NCBI GenBank assembly: GCA_020736575.1
Contig: JAGPYM010000053.1
Coordinates: 62,001-126,000 of the forward strand
DNA: 64,000 nucleotides
DNA from: Thelonectria olida
Lineage: Eukaryota; Ascomycota; Sordariomycetes; Hypocreales; Nectriaceae
Direction of reading: 5' to 3'
Under the pieces are notes generated by a model that was not told the origin of the DNA, searched no databases, and saw only the letters and a list, made by a program, of their open reading frames with translations. Shown piece by piece: positions 30,160 through 42,224 of this stretch (positions are counted from its first letter, which is position 1; the number at the start of each line of letters is the position of its first letter). Position numbers and translations under genes: made by a program.

Positions 30160-33100
30160 ATGGCTGCTACCACTGAAATATACGATCTTTCCAGGCAATG
30201 TGAGAAGACATTCCTTGGCATGTTTGATATTCCAAAGGCGAGCAGTTTCGTTGTCATCGAAGTTTTGTATCAACAATTCGCACAATGGGCATCCTACCTA
30301 GGAGTATTCGCCCACGAGGCCATGTCCTTGGATGCCAGGCTAATACACAGTGACTCACTGCGGAATTTGGTTTTACAATTGCTAGCGATAACAAATAGAA
30401 ATCTTACTCGAGGTGAGTCCAGCATAAAGCACCGAGCCTTGCTATCTACTTCAAGTCACTCATCGCTTTACTCTACCCAGTCATGAAACTTGAGCGGGAG
30501 CAACCCGACCTCACAAAGGAAACGCATCCAAGCTCTATCCAGGATCAAATGGATGAACAAACCGGTGAAGGGGTATCCTCTCCTCTGATCGAATCTTTGC
30601 ATGCCCTGGAAGCCGCCGTAGATGGTCTGCATCGCCTAGGTGTGGCGATACGTCAATCATCATCTTCCAACTTGACCCAGAGAATTAGCTCCTTCATTGA
30701 GAAGAATGACGACGGCGTGTTTGAAAACCTCGTTCTTTTTCGAATTAAGCATGAACTCATTGATCGGGCTAAGGAAGGAGGCGGAGAGGGAGCGCCATTG
30801 TCACTTTGCAAACAACTGGCCGTGTCCATTTCCTCCAGGTATTTTGGGCTCATGTACCGTCGAAGTCACCAGAGGAAGTTAGAGACGAACCGTGAGGTGA
30901 CACCTGTTGCAGTGGATGTGAATCAGCTGGCAATCCCGAGCCCGAGTACCCCCAGTCAAAGACTCAGTCCTGGTCCGCGACCCAAACACACAACACCGTC
31001 TCCAATCTCGCCACTTATCAATCACCTCATCGCCGACCACTCCGTGTCTGCTCCAACTATGCCGAATTCAAAAAAGGCGTTGCGAAAGTACGCATCTTCT
31101 AGGCAATCCACCGCGGGAGGGGCCTCGCTGGTTTCCGTTCAGTTGAGAGACGTCAAATATCCCGAGCCTCCGAAAGTCAATTCTGCAACCAATAGGGCGG
31201 TCTGTCCATATTGCACCCATCCTCTAACGAACTCAACCTTGGCAGACAAGAGATTATGGGAGTAAGTCGTGGATCGGATTCTATAGACTATCCTCCTGTG
31301 GCAGGTCTAACATTGTCTAGGCGCCACGTCAGTAACGATCTCCAGCTTTATGCGTGTATTTCGGAGGAATGTCTCGAGCCATCTCGATTATTTGCTCGCT
31401 TTGACGACTGGGCCAAGCATATGGAAGAGCATTCTTCACGGTGGGCGGAAGAGATTCACAAGCCCCTCCGCTGGTATTGCGATACGGATCACGAGGAAAT
31501 CTACTTCGATAGTGAAGGCGAAATCGATCAACACATCATGGATAAACACCCTGACTATGACACTGAGTCCGAAGTTGCTGAACTCAAAGAGTGGTGCGAA
31601 ATCAAGCGGACGAGGCCGCCGTACACATGCCCTATTTGCAACTGCATACCCCAGGAAATAGCATTGATCGCACCGGAGCTCGTTCAGGATCCTTCGACCA
31701 GGTCGTCCATGGAGCCGAGTGTTGAACTGTCGTCTCAGACAGGAGATGATCGTGAAAAAGAACTCCGAACGAAGTTATCTCATCACGTAGCCTCTCACCT
31801 CAAACAGCTTGGTTTATGTCAATAACCTATCTGGACGATGAAGAGGATGGGTCCCTCATCAGCAGACATGCCTCAAATGGTGCTGACGAGGGAAGATTCC
31901 TACTAAGCGAATGGGGGGAAGATCTGGATCCGGATTTCAAAGACTATACAGTCCCACGGGCTCCAACACCCATGGATGAGAAATTCAACCTAGACTGGAA
32001 CAGGGTCAAGGATTTCTCCCTCGGTCTAAGCCATGACCAAGAGCTGAGCGACATTGGCCGTGCCATCGAAATTGCTCATACCGAACTGAGCGTTACGCCT
32101 CTCGACAGTCCACATAGGGTTTTTCTCTTGATAGAATCTGGTTCCTTGCTCAGCAAACGATACGAACAGACCGGCATGATAGAGGATCTTGATGACGCTA
32201 TCAAGGTCGTGAATATGGCAGTAGATGATATGTCTCCAGACCACCCCGCCCTAGCTGGTGCCTTGGGCGACCTTGCAAAGCAGCGTCACATGCGGTTTGA
32301 GCTGACCGGCTTGACAGAGGATCTTGATCACGCTATCGAGATTGCGGCCAAGGCAGTGAAGGATTTACCTCAGGATCACCCTGATTTTGCCAGTCTGCTG
32401 GGTAACTTTGGATACTGGCACATGGAGCGATATGAACACATTGGTTCCATGGCTGATCTTGCAGATGCTATTAAGCTTATTAGGATGGTGCTAGACCGGG
32501 CACCAATGTATCATCCTGACCGAGCGCGCTGGCTGGGGCATCTTGGAAACTGCTTTGGCAGACGATTTCAGGTAACAGGGTCGTATCCAGACCTCGATCG
32601 GGCTATTGAGGTTACCAGAGAAGCATTAGGGGAAGCTCCAAGCGATCATCCTAGCCGAGGAGCTTGGCTGGTGGCTCTTGGAAATCAGCTTGGTATGAGA
32701 TTTGAACGAAGAACCGAGTTACAAGATCTCGAGGAGGCAATTCAGATGACTGCTCAAAGTCTCGACGCAACGCCGAACAACCACCCCGATCTAGCGTATC
32801 GATTAGAGAATTTTGGAAGTCGACTCGGGCAGAGGTTTGAGCGAATGGGAGAGATGCATGACATCGATCGAGCAATTGACCTTGCCAGCTTGGCCTTGGA
32901 CAAAACGCCGCGTGACCACTCCGATCGAGCCTGTCGATTGGAGAGTCTTTCGAACAAGCTCGGGCAGAGATTTAAGAAAACAGGAGAGAAAGGCGATATC
33001 GATCGAGCAATTGAGCTTGCCGGCTTGGCTTTGGACACAACGCCGCGTGACCACTCCGATCGAGCCTGTCGATTGGAGAGTCTTTCGAACAAGCTCGGGC

Positions 33101-35091
33101 AGAGATTTAAGAAAACAGGGGAGAAAGGCGATATCGATCAAGCTATTGAGTTTGCTGCTTTAGCCGTAGAAGCAACGCCAAAAGACCACCCCGATCTAGC
33201 CCGTCGATTAGAGAGTCTCGGAAATCAATGCGGCCGGAGATTTGCTGACGCTCTCTGTCTCGAAAAGGATCCCATGAAACACCGATTCTTCAGAGTCTTC
33301 AGTCAGATGGAGTGGATAGGAAAACTTCATTGGGCGGGTGATGAAATCAGCTGGCAATCTGAAGCCACCGGGCAGAATGAAGACCTCCAGCGGTCCCTTT
33401 CCTGCTTCGAGGAAGGATGGATGTGCCAGAATGCTCCTCCAATTTTACGGATCCGTCTGGCTTGGTGTGCTGCCAGCCTTCTCGCCCTGCTATCAAAGTG
33501 GGAAGAGGCAAGCCATCTTTTGTCGGCCGCCGTGCATCTTCTCCCAACTATTTGCCCGCCGTCGTTACAATATGAGGATAGAGAACACATCCTCTCGCAG
33601 TTTACTGGGATTTGCTCCATAGCCGCGGCCGCTGCTCTCAATGCAGGTAAGGGCACCGAGCATGCACTCCAGTTACTCGAAGCAGGCCGCGGCATCATCG
33701 TCGACCAACTGTTCCAGGCTCGGAAGTCTCAGAAAGACCTGTCTGAACTCCGACTACACCACCGTGACTTGGTGGAAGCATTCGAAAACATTCGAGAAGA
33801 CGTGGATTCTTTTTCTGCTGAGAGACGGCTTCCACCTTCAGCTACACGAGGGGAATCGCTAGATAAGCAACGGCGGCTCGCGGACCCCCCGGACCTCCTC
33901 GATATTGTGCAAAAGATCCGCCGCCTACCCGGGTTTGACGACTTCCTCCTTCCTGCCCAAGATGACTTTGCGCTAGCCGCAGATCCAGATCCAGCGATCG
34001 TCTTGAATGCAAGCCCTTATCGGTGTGATGCATTCATCGTTGAGCCTCACCAGACTACGGCCGTGGAGTTACCTCAAGCATCTCTGGAAATACTCGAGAA
34101 ATACCACGAGTCAGGTGCGAATGTACTCGAAGAGCTCTGGAACAGCGTCGCGAGCCCCTGCTTGCAAGCATTGGGCTTTGAACAGAGTCCTGCTGATGGG
34201 AACTGGCCTCACGTGTGGTGGATTCCAACGGGACCGTTTAGCAACGTGCCGATCCATGCTGCAGGACGACATGCCGAGGGGTCGACAGACACAGTACTTG
34301 ACAAAGTCATGTCCTCCTACAGCATTTCCCTCCGAGCCCTGATATGTGCGCGCAGACAGAGTGCTCAGATGTCTCCATCTCAGGATCCAAGTCAGGAGTC
34401 TGGGCGTGCCTTAATCATCGCTGCCGACGAGGTGCCTGGTATGCAACGCCTTCCATTCGCATCGAGCGAAACGCACTTGGTGAAACAAATTTGCCCGCTG
34501 CTGAATTTGAGCACTGTCGAGCTACCGCATGGCAATCGGGCGGAAGTGCTTACCCAGCTACCCCAGTGCCAAATATTCCATTTTGCTGGCGTTGCAAGGA
34601 CTCGTCAAAGCAATCCTTGGAGAAGCAGCATATATCTGGCGAATGGGCCGGCCGATCCACTAACTGTAGCAGATATCTGCAACTTGAGACTCGATGCTCA
34701 GGGGAGCTCGCCGTTCCTTAGCTATCTCTCGACCTGCGATGCTGCTGGGATGAATCTGAACAGCTCAGTTGATGAGCAAATCCATTTGGCTAGCGCTTGT
34801 CAAGTAGCTGGATTTCGACATGTCATCGGAACGTTCGGGTCGGTGCATGATGAAACTTGTGCTGACGTGGCGAGGGGGTTTTACCAAGCAATCCTAAGTG
34901 AAGGCATGACAGACCGCGGAGTGTACCGAGGACTGCACCGAGCTACTATGATGCTTCGAGACAAGGAGGTAGCAGAGGGAAGTTTCCGCACTGGATCTTC
35001 CAAGCCTCATCGTAAGGTGATAGCTTTGGGCGAGGATGAGGATCCTACGTATCCCAGCACATGGATTTCCTTTGTTCACTTTGGAGTTTAA
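30160..35091 (+). CDS. C2H2-type/TPR/CHAT protease protein with an apparent one-base frameshift
   Basis: Exons 30160-~30413, ~30481-31261 and ~31321-35091. The N-terminal helical part is followed by an AcuF-like C2H2-type region (CPYC...H-x-C; YACISEEC...H-x3-H; YTCPIC). At 31816 the frame ends (LGLCQ stop) and an ATG overlapping that stop opens a 1091-aa frame that continues the same protein type. It carries about eight TPR-like repeats of ~45 aa (DHPDxAxxLxxLGNxLGxRFExTG) and a CHAT domain: WWIPTGPFSNVPIHAAG, IFHFAG (His922 of the second frame) and LSTCDAAG (Cys974). CHAT is a caspase-like protease fold, and TPR-CHAT genes linked to gasdermins are known activators. The ten-base overlap of the two frames could be a mutation, an unrecognised intron, an assembly error, or truly two genes. 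Confidence 0.7.
32776..33180 (+). repeat. Near-identical 135-bp TPR-coding repeats
   Basis: Within the CHAT gene, units starting at 32911 and 33046 are almost identical over their first ~100 bp (starting CGTGACCACTCCGATCGAGC). A more diverged unit precedes them at 32776. The 135-bp period equals 45 codons, one TPR module. Confidence 0.75.
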
Positions 35092-35719
35092 TATTTTAAA
35101 AATTAGAAAAATAATATTTAAGTTTTTATTAAAATATTTTAACTTGATCAAATTATTTCCATTCAAAAGAGATCTAATCAGGTGTTAAATACAAAATAGT
35201 ATATATATACTGCCCAATTGTGAGCCCTATTAAAAAGCTTATTGTGACCGATACAAACGCCAGAGTTTGGCCTGTATTGACCTCTATTGTGTGCCTTGAA
35301 TATCGGCTTTTTGACCCGACACTAATACTCCGTATATATACTGCAAATGGAGCACTGTTTTGTTTCACTTCCTCGGAGCTTAGATTAAAGTCTGAAGCAG
35401 CGGGTGTGGCCTTGGTAATTCTCAAGCAGCAGCAGTATGGAAAAAGCTTATCGGACACTTCCAAGCTTGCATTGCAAGAAGTGCAGCAGCAAAAAGTCCA
35501 TGACTATTGCAACATTATTTCATTACTCTCACGCGCTTCAGAGTAAGCTTGCAAGTTTTTAGGACTTATCGTTCGAGGATGTACTAACTTACCAGCCTAT
35601 TATCAATGCAACACCACGCTTTCTATTCCCGCTGCAGATTTCTATAGCAATTCCAACAGCCTGCACTAAATTCCACGAGCTTATAGAAGATGGCTATTTC
35701 CTTAATTCTTGTGACAGGA
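35092..35719. other. AT-rich downstream flank, no supported gene
   Basis: The CHAT stop is followed by ~130 bp of AT-rich sequence. A 108-codon frame at 35220-35546 (+) has no recognisable features, and its composition suits chance. Confidence 0.35.
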
Positions 35720-36015
35720 ATAAGAGAAAAAGAAGGACGAGGAAGATGGGGATTGAGGAACAAAGAGGCAAGGAGTGAACGAAAGAATCGAGGGGAACGA
35801 AGAGAATAATAGAAAGCCGAGTAACAATAAGCATCGAGAGAGTTGAGGAATCGAGTAACAATGGGAGTCGAGTAACAATGGGAATCGAGGATCAAAGAGA
35901 ATTAACGGTACAAGGAGAACAAAATAGACAAGAGGAACGATTAAAATGAAGGGAGCAAGGCGACTCAAGGTAACAATGGAAGCAAAGGAAACAGGTGAAG
36001 CAAGGGGAACAAGGG
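35720..36015 (+). repeat. Purine-rich degenerate minisatellite
   Basis: About 300 bp of nearly pure A/G on the plus strand, built from short units such as GAGTAACAATGGGA (twice in tandem near 35852-35880), GAGGAACAAAG and GCAAGGGGAACA. Strand asymmetry is extreme; the minus strand is C/T-rich. No protein is supported. Confidence 0.55.
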
Positions 36016-38114
36016 GTCATAGATCGGGGAGTCTAATTTGGGGAAGTTTGGCAGATATATACTGTCTTTAGTAGCAGCCATGACGACGTATTGGCATCAA
36101 ATCATAGCAAATGATGGAAATCTACAATTAAGGAACTAGCCTTTAGGATCTCCAACAGTCAATTGCAAAAAAAGTAAACTGTAAAAGGGTAATATCTGGC
36201 TAGATAGCTACCTAGTCAAGACTACCTACCTAGGCGAGTAGCCTCGAGATGCAGCGAAAAGCAATGCCTCAGTGATAAGACTTGAACATCCTACCAGACT
36301 CTAGATACTGTGACGGCACAGCTTGGGCATAGATATGGAATTGTCGCACACGCAGCGGCTACACCACTTAGAGATCAGGTAGCCCTGCCTGAGGAGACTA
36401 CAACAGCCGTCGTAGTAATTCTTCAGGGTTTAGAAACTAATATTCGATGGCGGCGGTTAGAGTACCTGAAGATAAATGGGCCGGGCCAGAAGATATCGTC
36501 AGCACCGTGGCAATATCGCATGAATGTTAGGATAAGTATATCAGATGGATGGCAGTTGAAGTACTCGTGAGTTAGGCGACCTTGTCTAGAGAGATACCAT
36601 AGGTCATGGATGCCTTGACATACCAATTGCGGAGCGTTCCTCAGCTATCCATCTTTCGAACATTCTTCTTACAACACCATCCCCGGTGACTGATAGTACA
36701 ACTTCCATGCAAGGAAAAGGGGTTGCGCCTCAAGATCACTCAATCTCTGCAACTTTAAGTTAGGGTGCGTCCAGCTGTTCGCGTGCTCTTTCTACCTTGA
36801 GGTTGAGGTTAGCTAGTGCAACTAATAAAGCAACGTCCGTCTCAGTTTTCATCTTGAACTGTGGGCAATGATAGGCCCTGGCAGGCCAATATTCGGGAGT
36901 TTTGGGCAGCACCGCAAGGGCAGACAGGGCGGCGGGAACAATAGGGTGTCAAACAGACGTAGAACAAAACCAGGCAACCTCGGGCTTGACTGAGCCATGA
37001 GCACTCGCCTCCGCCTTTCTTAGGAGATAATGTGGCAAGAAGTGTGCCCACTGCTGTCTCAGTGAAGGTTGCCATTGTGTCGCATTGAAATAGCTTCTCA
37101 ACTTCGACTGTTTGCTAGTGGGCTGGCCACGAGGTTCTCCCGCTCCTGCCCTCATTAAAACGGGTTGGGGTAGCATGTGAAAGGCCCCCGAAGCAGATTT
37201 CGGTAAGTACATTATCAACAATAAACTGATTTGCCTGTGCCTCTATCCTAGAGTTGTACGGGTCAAGGGAGAGCGTTACTCCGGGCACTGCGACCTTCGG
37301 CGCTAACAAATATCTACAGTGACGAACGTTTCGATATCGTGATGCGCAGATATTAAGCGTAGTTCCTTGGGGTGTGACATGTATAGTACGCTATTGTCAA
37401 TCTTCTGCTCTTTTGGTATATATTTCTTTAAATATTTGTATTCTCCGGATGAATCGCTGCCATGAAGTCTAATGGCCCTGAGAGTGACGGACTTCGGGCG
37501 TGGCTTTGGCTAGTTGGTGTCGAATGATTGAAGGAATGCGTGGAAATCATCTCTGGTCTCCGTCGAGCGCAGTGATCATGCCCTCAATGCGCGCTGTCGG
37601 ATGGAACGTGCACTTTACGATCGGACAAGAAGAGGACCCGGGGGCATTTGCAGGCATCTACCAAGTCCCAGGGAGCAACCTCGTGACGTTTCGCCAAGTC
37701 TGAGACGAAGTGAGCCTCTGCTTCGAGTTCCCAGATGGAAGCAACCGTGACCATCACAACGACCCGTGGGCTAATGCCGCATTCGCTCTGGCTGACAACT
37801 CGGACGTATCCGAACGGCCATCTCTCGTGATAGAATAAGACCTACATCAACCCATACCGAGTCTCCCGCCACTCCGCCCCAAGGAACAGAACGTGCTAAG
37901 ATATCATGTTGTGCGCCATAGAAACTGTCAGCTTCCTTCTAGTCCACGACTCGAAGCCCATCTACGAGGGTTGTTGGTTCCCTCAGTTCGTCTTCACGCT
38001 TGTACTAACTCGTCAGTAGCTAAATGCGCCCACCATCTTCCGAACCCTGTCCGCCGTCGCGATCCTCGATATCTACCGCCGAATAAAAACCGCTTCGATG
38101 CAAGACTCACCGCC
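36016..38114. other. Gene-poor stretch with faint relics
   Basis: No intact gene. Around 37600-37830 (+) consecutive frames read GQEEDPGAFAGIYQVPGSN and FPDGSNRDHHNDPWANAAFALAD, which look like pieces of one decayed protein broken by stops. I could not identify it. Confidence 0.35.
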
Positions 38115-38730
38115 ATGCCGCTCCGACGAAAACTAATTGCCCGCGCTCAATCTCCCCCGGAACGATCCGCATCCGGGTCCGTGTCGCCCAGGAAGGACGG
38201 CCCGGACGATATAGACGATGACGAGTTCGACAACATGCTTGCGCCTGCCAGCATGAGGATAGACCTCGAGGAAGCAAAGAGAGTCACCAGCTATTTCAGG
38301 TCTTCGTGTCTCAATAGAGCCACCTGCTGCGCCGTCTCGGGGGAAGGCGAGCCATGGCGTCCAGGTCCGCCTATAGGTCCTGCGGTACAAGCCTGTCATG
38401 TGGTTCCCCAACAACATTATCAGCTCTACCCTAGCGCAGCGAGCGGGCAGGACGCTAAGGTTAGGAGAGCCGGCGACCCTGCCAAGAGACCGCAGCCCGC
38501 TCAGTTCGACCACAGTCAGGGAGGCGCTGCTGGGGAGGATAAGACGGAGAAGGGGGTTGTGGGAAGAGGAGAGAGGCTTCAAACGGAAACGGTTGGATGC
38601 AGATGACGAGTCCCCTCGACAGCATAACGACTACTTTTAACAGGATATGCTGGAGGGTTACATCACGCCCCGGAATAACCGCGAGTTTTTGGCACATGTG
38701 AACAAGAAGCTACAAAGGTATAAAGGATAG
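38115..38730 (+). pseudogene. HNH-nuclease-type fungal gene with deleted core
   Basis: An ATG at 38115 opens PLRRKLIARAQSPPERSASG. The acidic helix IDDDEFDNMLAP follows, then SCLNRATCCAVSGEGEPW and ACHVVPQQHYQLYP, which resembles the first half of fungal HNH-type proteins (Cys-Ala-Val-Ser-Gly ... Ala-Cys-His-Ile-Val-Pro). The next expected block, containing the second His of the HNH fold, is missing. The sequence jumps to a Lys/Arg-rich KRKRLDADDES and, after an acceptor at about 38642, to DMLEGYITPRNNREFLAHVN, which suits the family's C-terminus, ending at 38728-38730. The frames of the two ends do not join simply. An internal deletion is the likeliest reading. Confidence 0.5.
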
Positions 38731-40239
38731 CCTCGTTTGCGAAGGTAGCAGCCCTTCGGGTGGCTTTGGGAAGAATAACGACGGGTGCTTCAGTCTTAGC
38801 AAAGTTGACATCGCCTACTGGTGACTGTGCTTTTTTGTACTTATCGTAATGGTATTACACGAGCGAATAGACATTACTCTCTGGGGCTGGTCCGGATGTT
38901 CCCTAGTCCAAGTCAACGCCAGGACGCCGTAGACCACAGAATGGCAGGTCGGCTTATACTGCGGAACAATCCCGTTATCATCCACTGATCTGCTGATTGA
39001 CTCTTTCCTCGAGATGTTTACACGGAAAGCGGCAACGCAGCTTGCACGTCTGGTAACTGATGGCAAACGAGATCAGTTGTTGAGGGGATAGTCACGCAAA
39101 CCGGTCAGTCATTGTTGGCTCTCGTGACCATGCAGTGGAATAAGACATCAAGAGTGGGAAAGGGGCCGAATCATATTGCAAGACGGGAGTCTCAAGCAAT
39201 GAGCGCCCCCGCCTCGCTCGAGGGTAGAGGCATTGTGCCGAGGATCAGTCACGTTGGCCGATGGGCTTATTCCCCGCCCTTAGTTCTAGACGACTGTCTC
39301 CCGCATCATGGCGATCGAGTATAATTATTGCCGAGTGTGAGGCCGAACGCGCGCGATTGTTGCTGTCGACTCGGACCCAGCTGTCAGAAAAGGAAGAACG
39401 GCGATTACAAGCAGCTAGCAGTTTCGCAACAGCCGATGGAACTTTGGCCTCCGCAACGTAGATACCTAGACCATCGTGAGGGCGCGACTGACTGGCCGAG
39501 TTGAGACACGTTCGAAGGGGCGTGACAAAAGTCAACGAGCACTCACTCTACTCATCCTGTGCCTCTCTTGCGTCCGTCTAAGAAGAGTATATGAATAGCC
39601 ATCTGAGACACGCCCATTTCTTGATTCTTTCTCGTCATCTCAATCTTGCTATTCAAGATGACAAATAAGTCATCTCAGCGACAGATCGAGCCCATCTCTC
39701 TTTTGAGGAGATGCTTGCCTATTTCGAGCGCCAATATCTGGCTGCCATAAGGAAGAGAGGCGTGATAAGGGCTAAAGATTCCCGTAAAGATCCCCGAATA
39801 GATGAATGTGCACAGAAGGATGCTTGTCTACTGAGGATAGGAGGACTACGAAGCTAGATCCCATGATAAATATATACTTCGGTTACTCCATATGCAGAAG
39901 AGAGATATCTGGGGACCCCGGAATCGTTCACACTTCTTGACGCTATCCGTAGTGAACTAGCCAGTCTGGAGTAGATAAAGGAAGAAGAGCAGGCCAGGTG
40001 GGACGAGGCTTAGACTCTCGATTTAAGCCTGGGGACGGCGTTAACCCTACTTAAGCGTTATGCCTTTGTTGTAGCTTGCTTGCTTATAAAAGGAAAGGTT
40101 TTAACCAGAAGTGAGATCATTTAATCCTATTATTTGTTAGCTCAGCCTCGGTTTATGTACTTAGTACGCTTACTCATCCCTCCGATTGATTGCTATGGCC
40201 ATAACACGTCCAAATCTAAATGGGGAGTAAGACTATGAC
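38731..40239. other. Intergenic stretch, possible repeat debris
   Basis: No coding frame is supported. The 39660-40020 part has short Lys/Arg/Glu-rich frames broken by stops that might be transposon debris, but nothing can be named. Confidence 0.3.
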
Positions 40240-41194
40240 ATGTATGATGTTGCTGTTGTTGGTGGTGATGCTGCTGGGATTAGTGCTGCTGTAGGAGCTC
40301 GTCAAGCGAACCCATCCGCGTAAGTTCTCCTCGTTGAGTTAGAAAGCTGTCTTGGTGGCGTGGCAACTATCGGAACGTAATTTCATACTATAGTCTCTTC
40401 ATCTTAGAGAAGCGTCCCCGGAAAGTGTCCTCGGAAGCGGTGGGAGGGCATCTTGAGGAGACTCTAAGAGCTCCGAGGGGCCTCGGAGTGACCTAACCGA
40501 CATCGTGGCATCTTCCATGTACGAGTCCTCGGGATTTCTTGCAACACCTGTATCATTAACAACGCATTTCAGATGGTGGAACCTGATTGTTTGAAACTGG
40601 TCCTCGACAAAGGACGTCAACGGTCCATATTCGCCAAGGCCTTTGTCGACTGCTCGGGAGACTGCGACCTCCTACCATGCCCGCGTGCCTACACGTTACG
40701 AAAACCACGGCACGATTAATCTCGGGTCTTTGGCTACACGCTTCGGTGGCCTTGCCAAGGATGCAAACCCAACAGCTGCGACCTGGCGCGCTGCCATCGC
40801 CGAAGAAAGGCAAATAACCCCTCGCTACGGAGCATGTGCCGGAAGAACGGCTCCGTGCTGCTCAAGCTCCCCCAGTCCGGCAATGTTGTGGCCTTGTTAC
40901 AAAACTCAACGTTTGAGGATACAATTGCATTGGGCGCCTGGGGAATGGAGTCCCACGACGAAAGAGACAACAATCGGGAGAGCACATTCAAGTTTTCCCC
41001 ACAAGGAAGTTTTGAGACCACTCCGCTGTTTACAGAGTATCTATACGAGGAATCTATTCGTCTCTAGAAGGTGCGTCGATGGTGATCAGTACGCTAGAAG
41101 TGCAGTCGGGGTCATGGAGACCTTGCTCGCCACAGGACAAGCAGCTGGGGTAGCTGCTGCGATGTACGCTCGAGGCGATGGCAATATACACTGA
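40240..41194 (+). pseudogene. Decayed FAD-dependent oxidoreductase
   Basis: MYDVAVVGGDAAGISAAVGARQ is a Rossmann FAD-binding start, with Asp replacing a Gly of the GxGxxG loop. After it come a stop, ELESCLGGVATIGT, another stop, and then matching segments in different frames. These include FVDCSGDCDLL, VPTRYENHGTINLGSLATRFGG, EDTIALGAWGMES, RRCVDGDQYARSAVGVM and LATGQAAGVAAAMYARG, which is the FAD-contacting C-terminal motif of the FAD_oxidored family. Stops and several frame changes rule out a working enzyme. The middle of the protein is shortened. Confidence 0.7.
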
Positions 41195-42224
41195 ATGCCA
41201 GGGACGTTTGGGCTTGCAATAGAACATGATATATATCGACTTGTGATGACACCTCATACATACTAGTCTTCTGCGTCACAAGGAGTCGAGGGCAGGAGCT
41301 GTAACCTGGAACTAAGTTGTATTATATGGATCTGACAAGTTGAAATCCAGCATACACTCTGGACCCAAGTCCTGATACATATCCAAGTCAGACGTCCTAA
41401 GTAGTATCGAGTGTTAGGGGAAGAGCTCGTGCGAAGAGCTTAGTAATAGAGCCTTGATGATTTACAGTCCCGAACGGTGGCGGCAAGAGAAATGTCTTTG
41501 CAAGTGTTAGTCTTCCAACGGCGGGAGTCATTCAGCTAATAGAGGCTTATCTAGTATACCGTACAGCCGGGATGGCTTATGACCCGAAGCAGCCGCGGTA
41601 GTCATGTGATTATTTATGGCCTCCATCATTTCAATGGCCTTCTTGACGCCGAGCATTGAGCACTAAAGAGCTGTCCGGTAAGCGAGAGTTTCAGCGCACT
41701 TCTTGTGACTGTATGTGTCGTCATTTTGGGCGTGTAGGTCTCGAGCTGCGATGCGCGTCTTGCTAGACGGGCCTCAAGAGACAGATCCAGGCCTGCAAGA
41801 ACCCGTGCAGAGTTAGAAAGACTTTGGTAATGAGTCGTTCAAGTTCCTGATCAACAACACGACAGCCTGCCTTCGGAGTGTGCGTGTGTGTCCTAGCTCC
41901 TCAGTTATAGACAGGCTGTAACTATCAAAGTCAGATATACGCTAGAATTACCCCAAGTCATTTCACCATCTGAGAGCCAATCTCAAAGATTGACGTCCCA
42001 ACCTCCAATCTTGAGCATTGATATATATGTCAGCAAGTCGAACTTGGAAGGGGGTGGGCGAGTAGAGGCTTCATGCCCATTGAAACGGCCAGATGACTGC
42101 AGTTGCAACAAGTTATGGAAGCTAGCAAGTCTCGGGTTCTCATTTGCTTCTATTGTTATGCCATCTAGTGTCTCATCGTTTATTGATCCACCGGAAAAGG
42201 AGCGATAAGATCCAATGTCGCGCA
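41195..42224. other. Intergenic stretch, nothing supported
   Basis: No frame with coding character was found between the FAD oxidoreductase relic and the large unknown gene. Confidence 0.4.

Noticed and set aside
35220..35546. 108-codon frame after the CHAT gene
   Set aside because: No family character, start context or promoter; composition fits chance in this flank.
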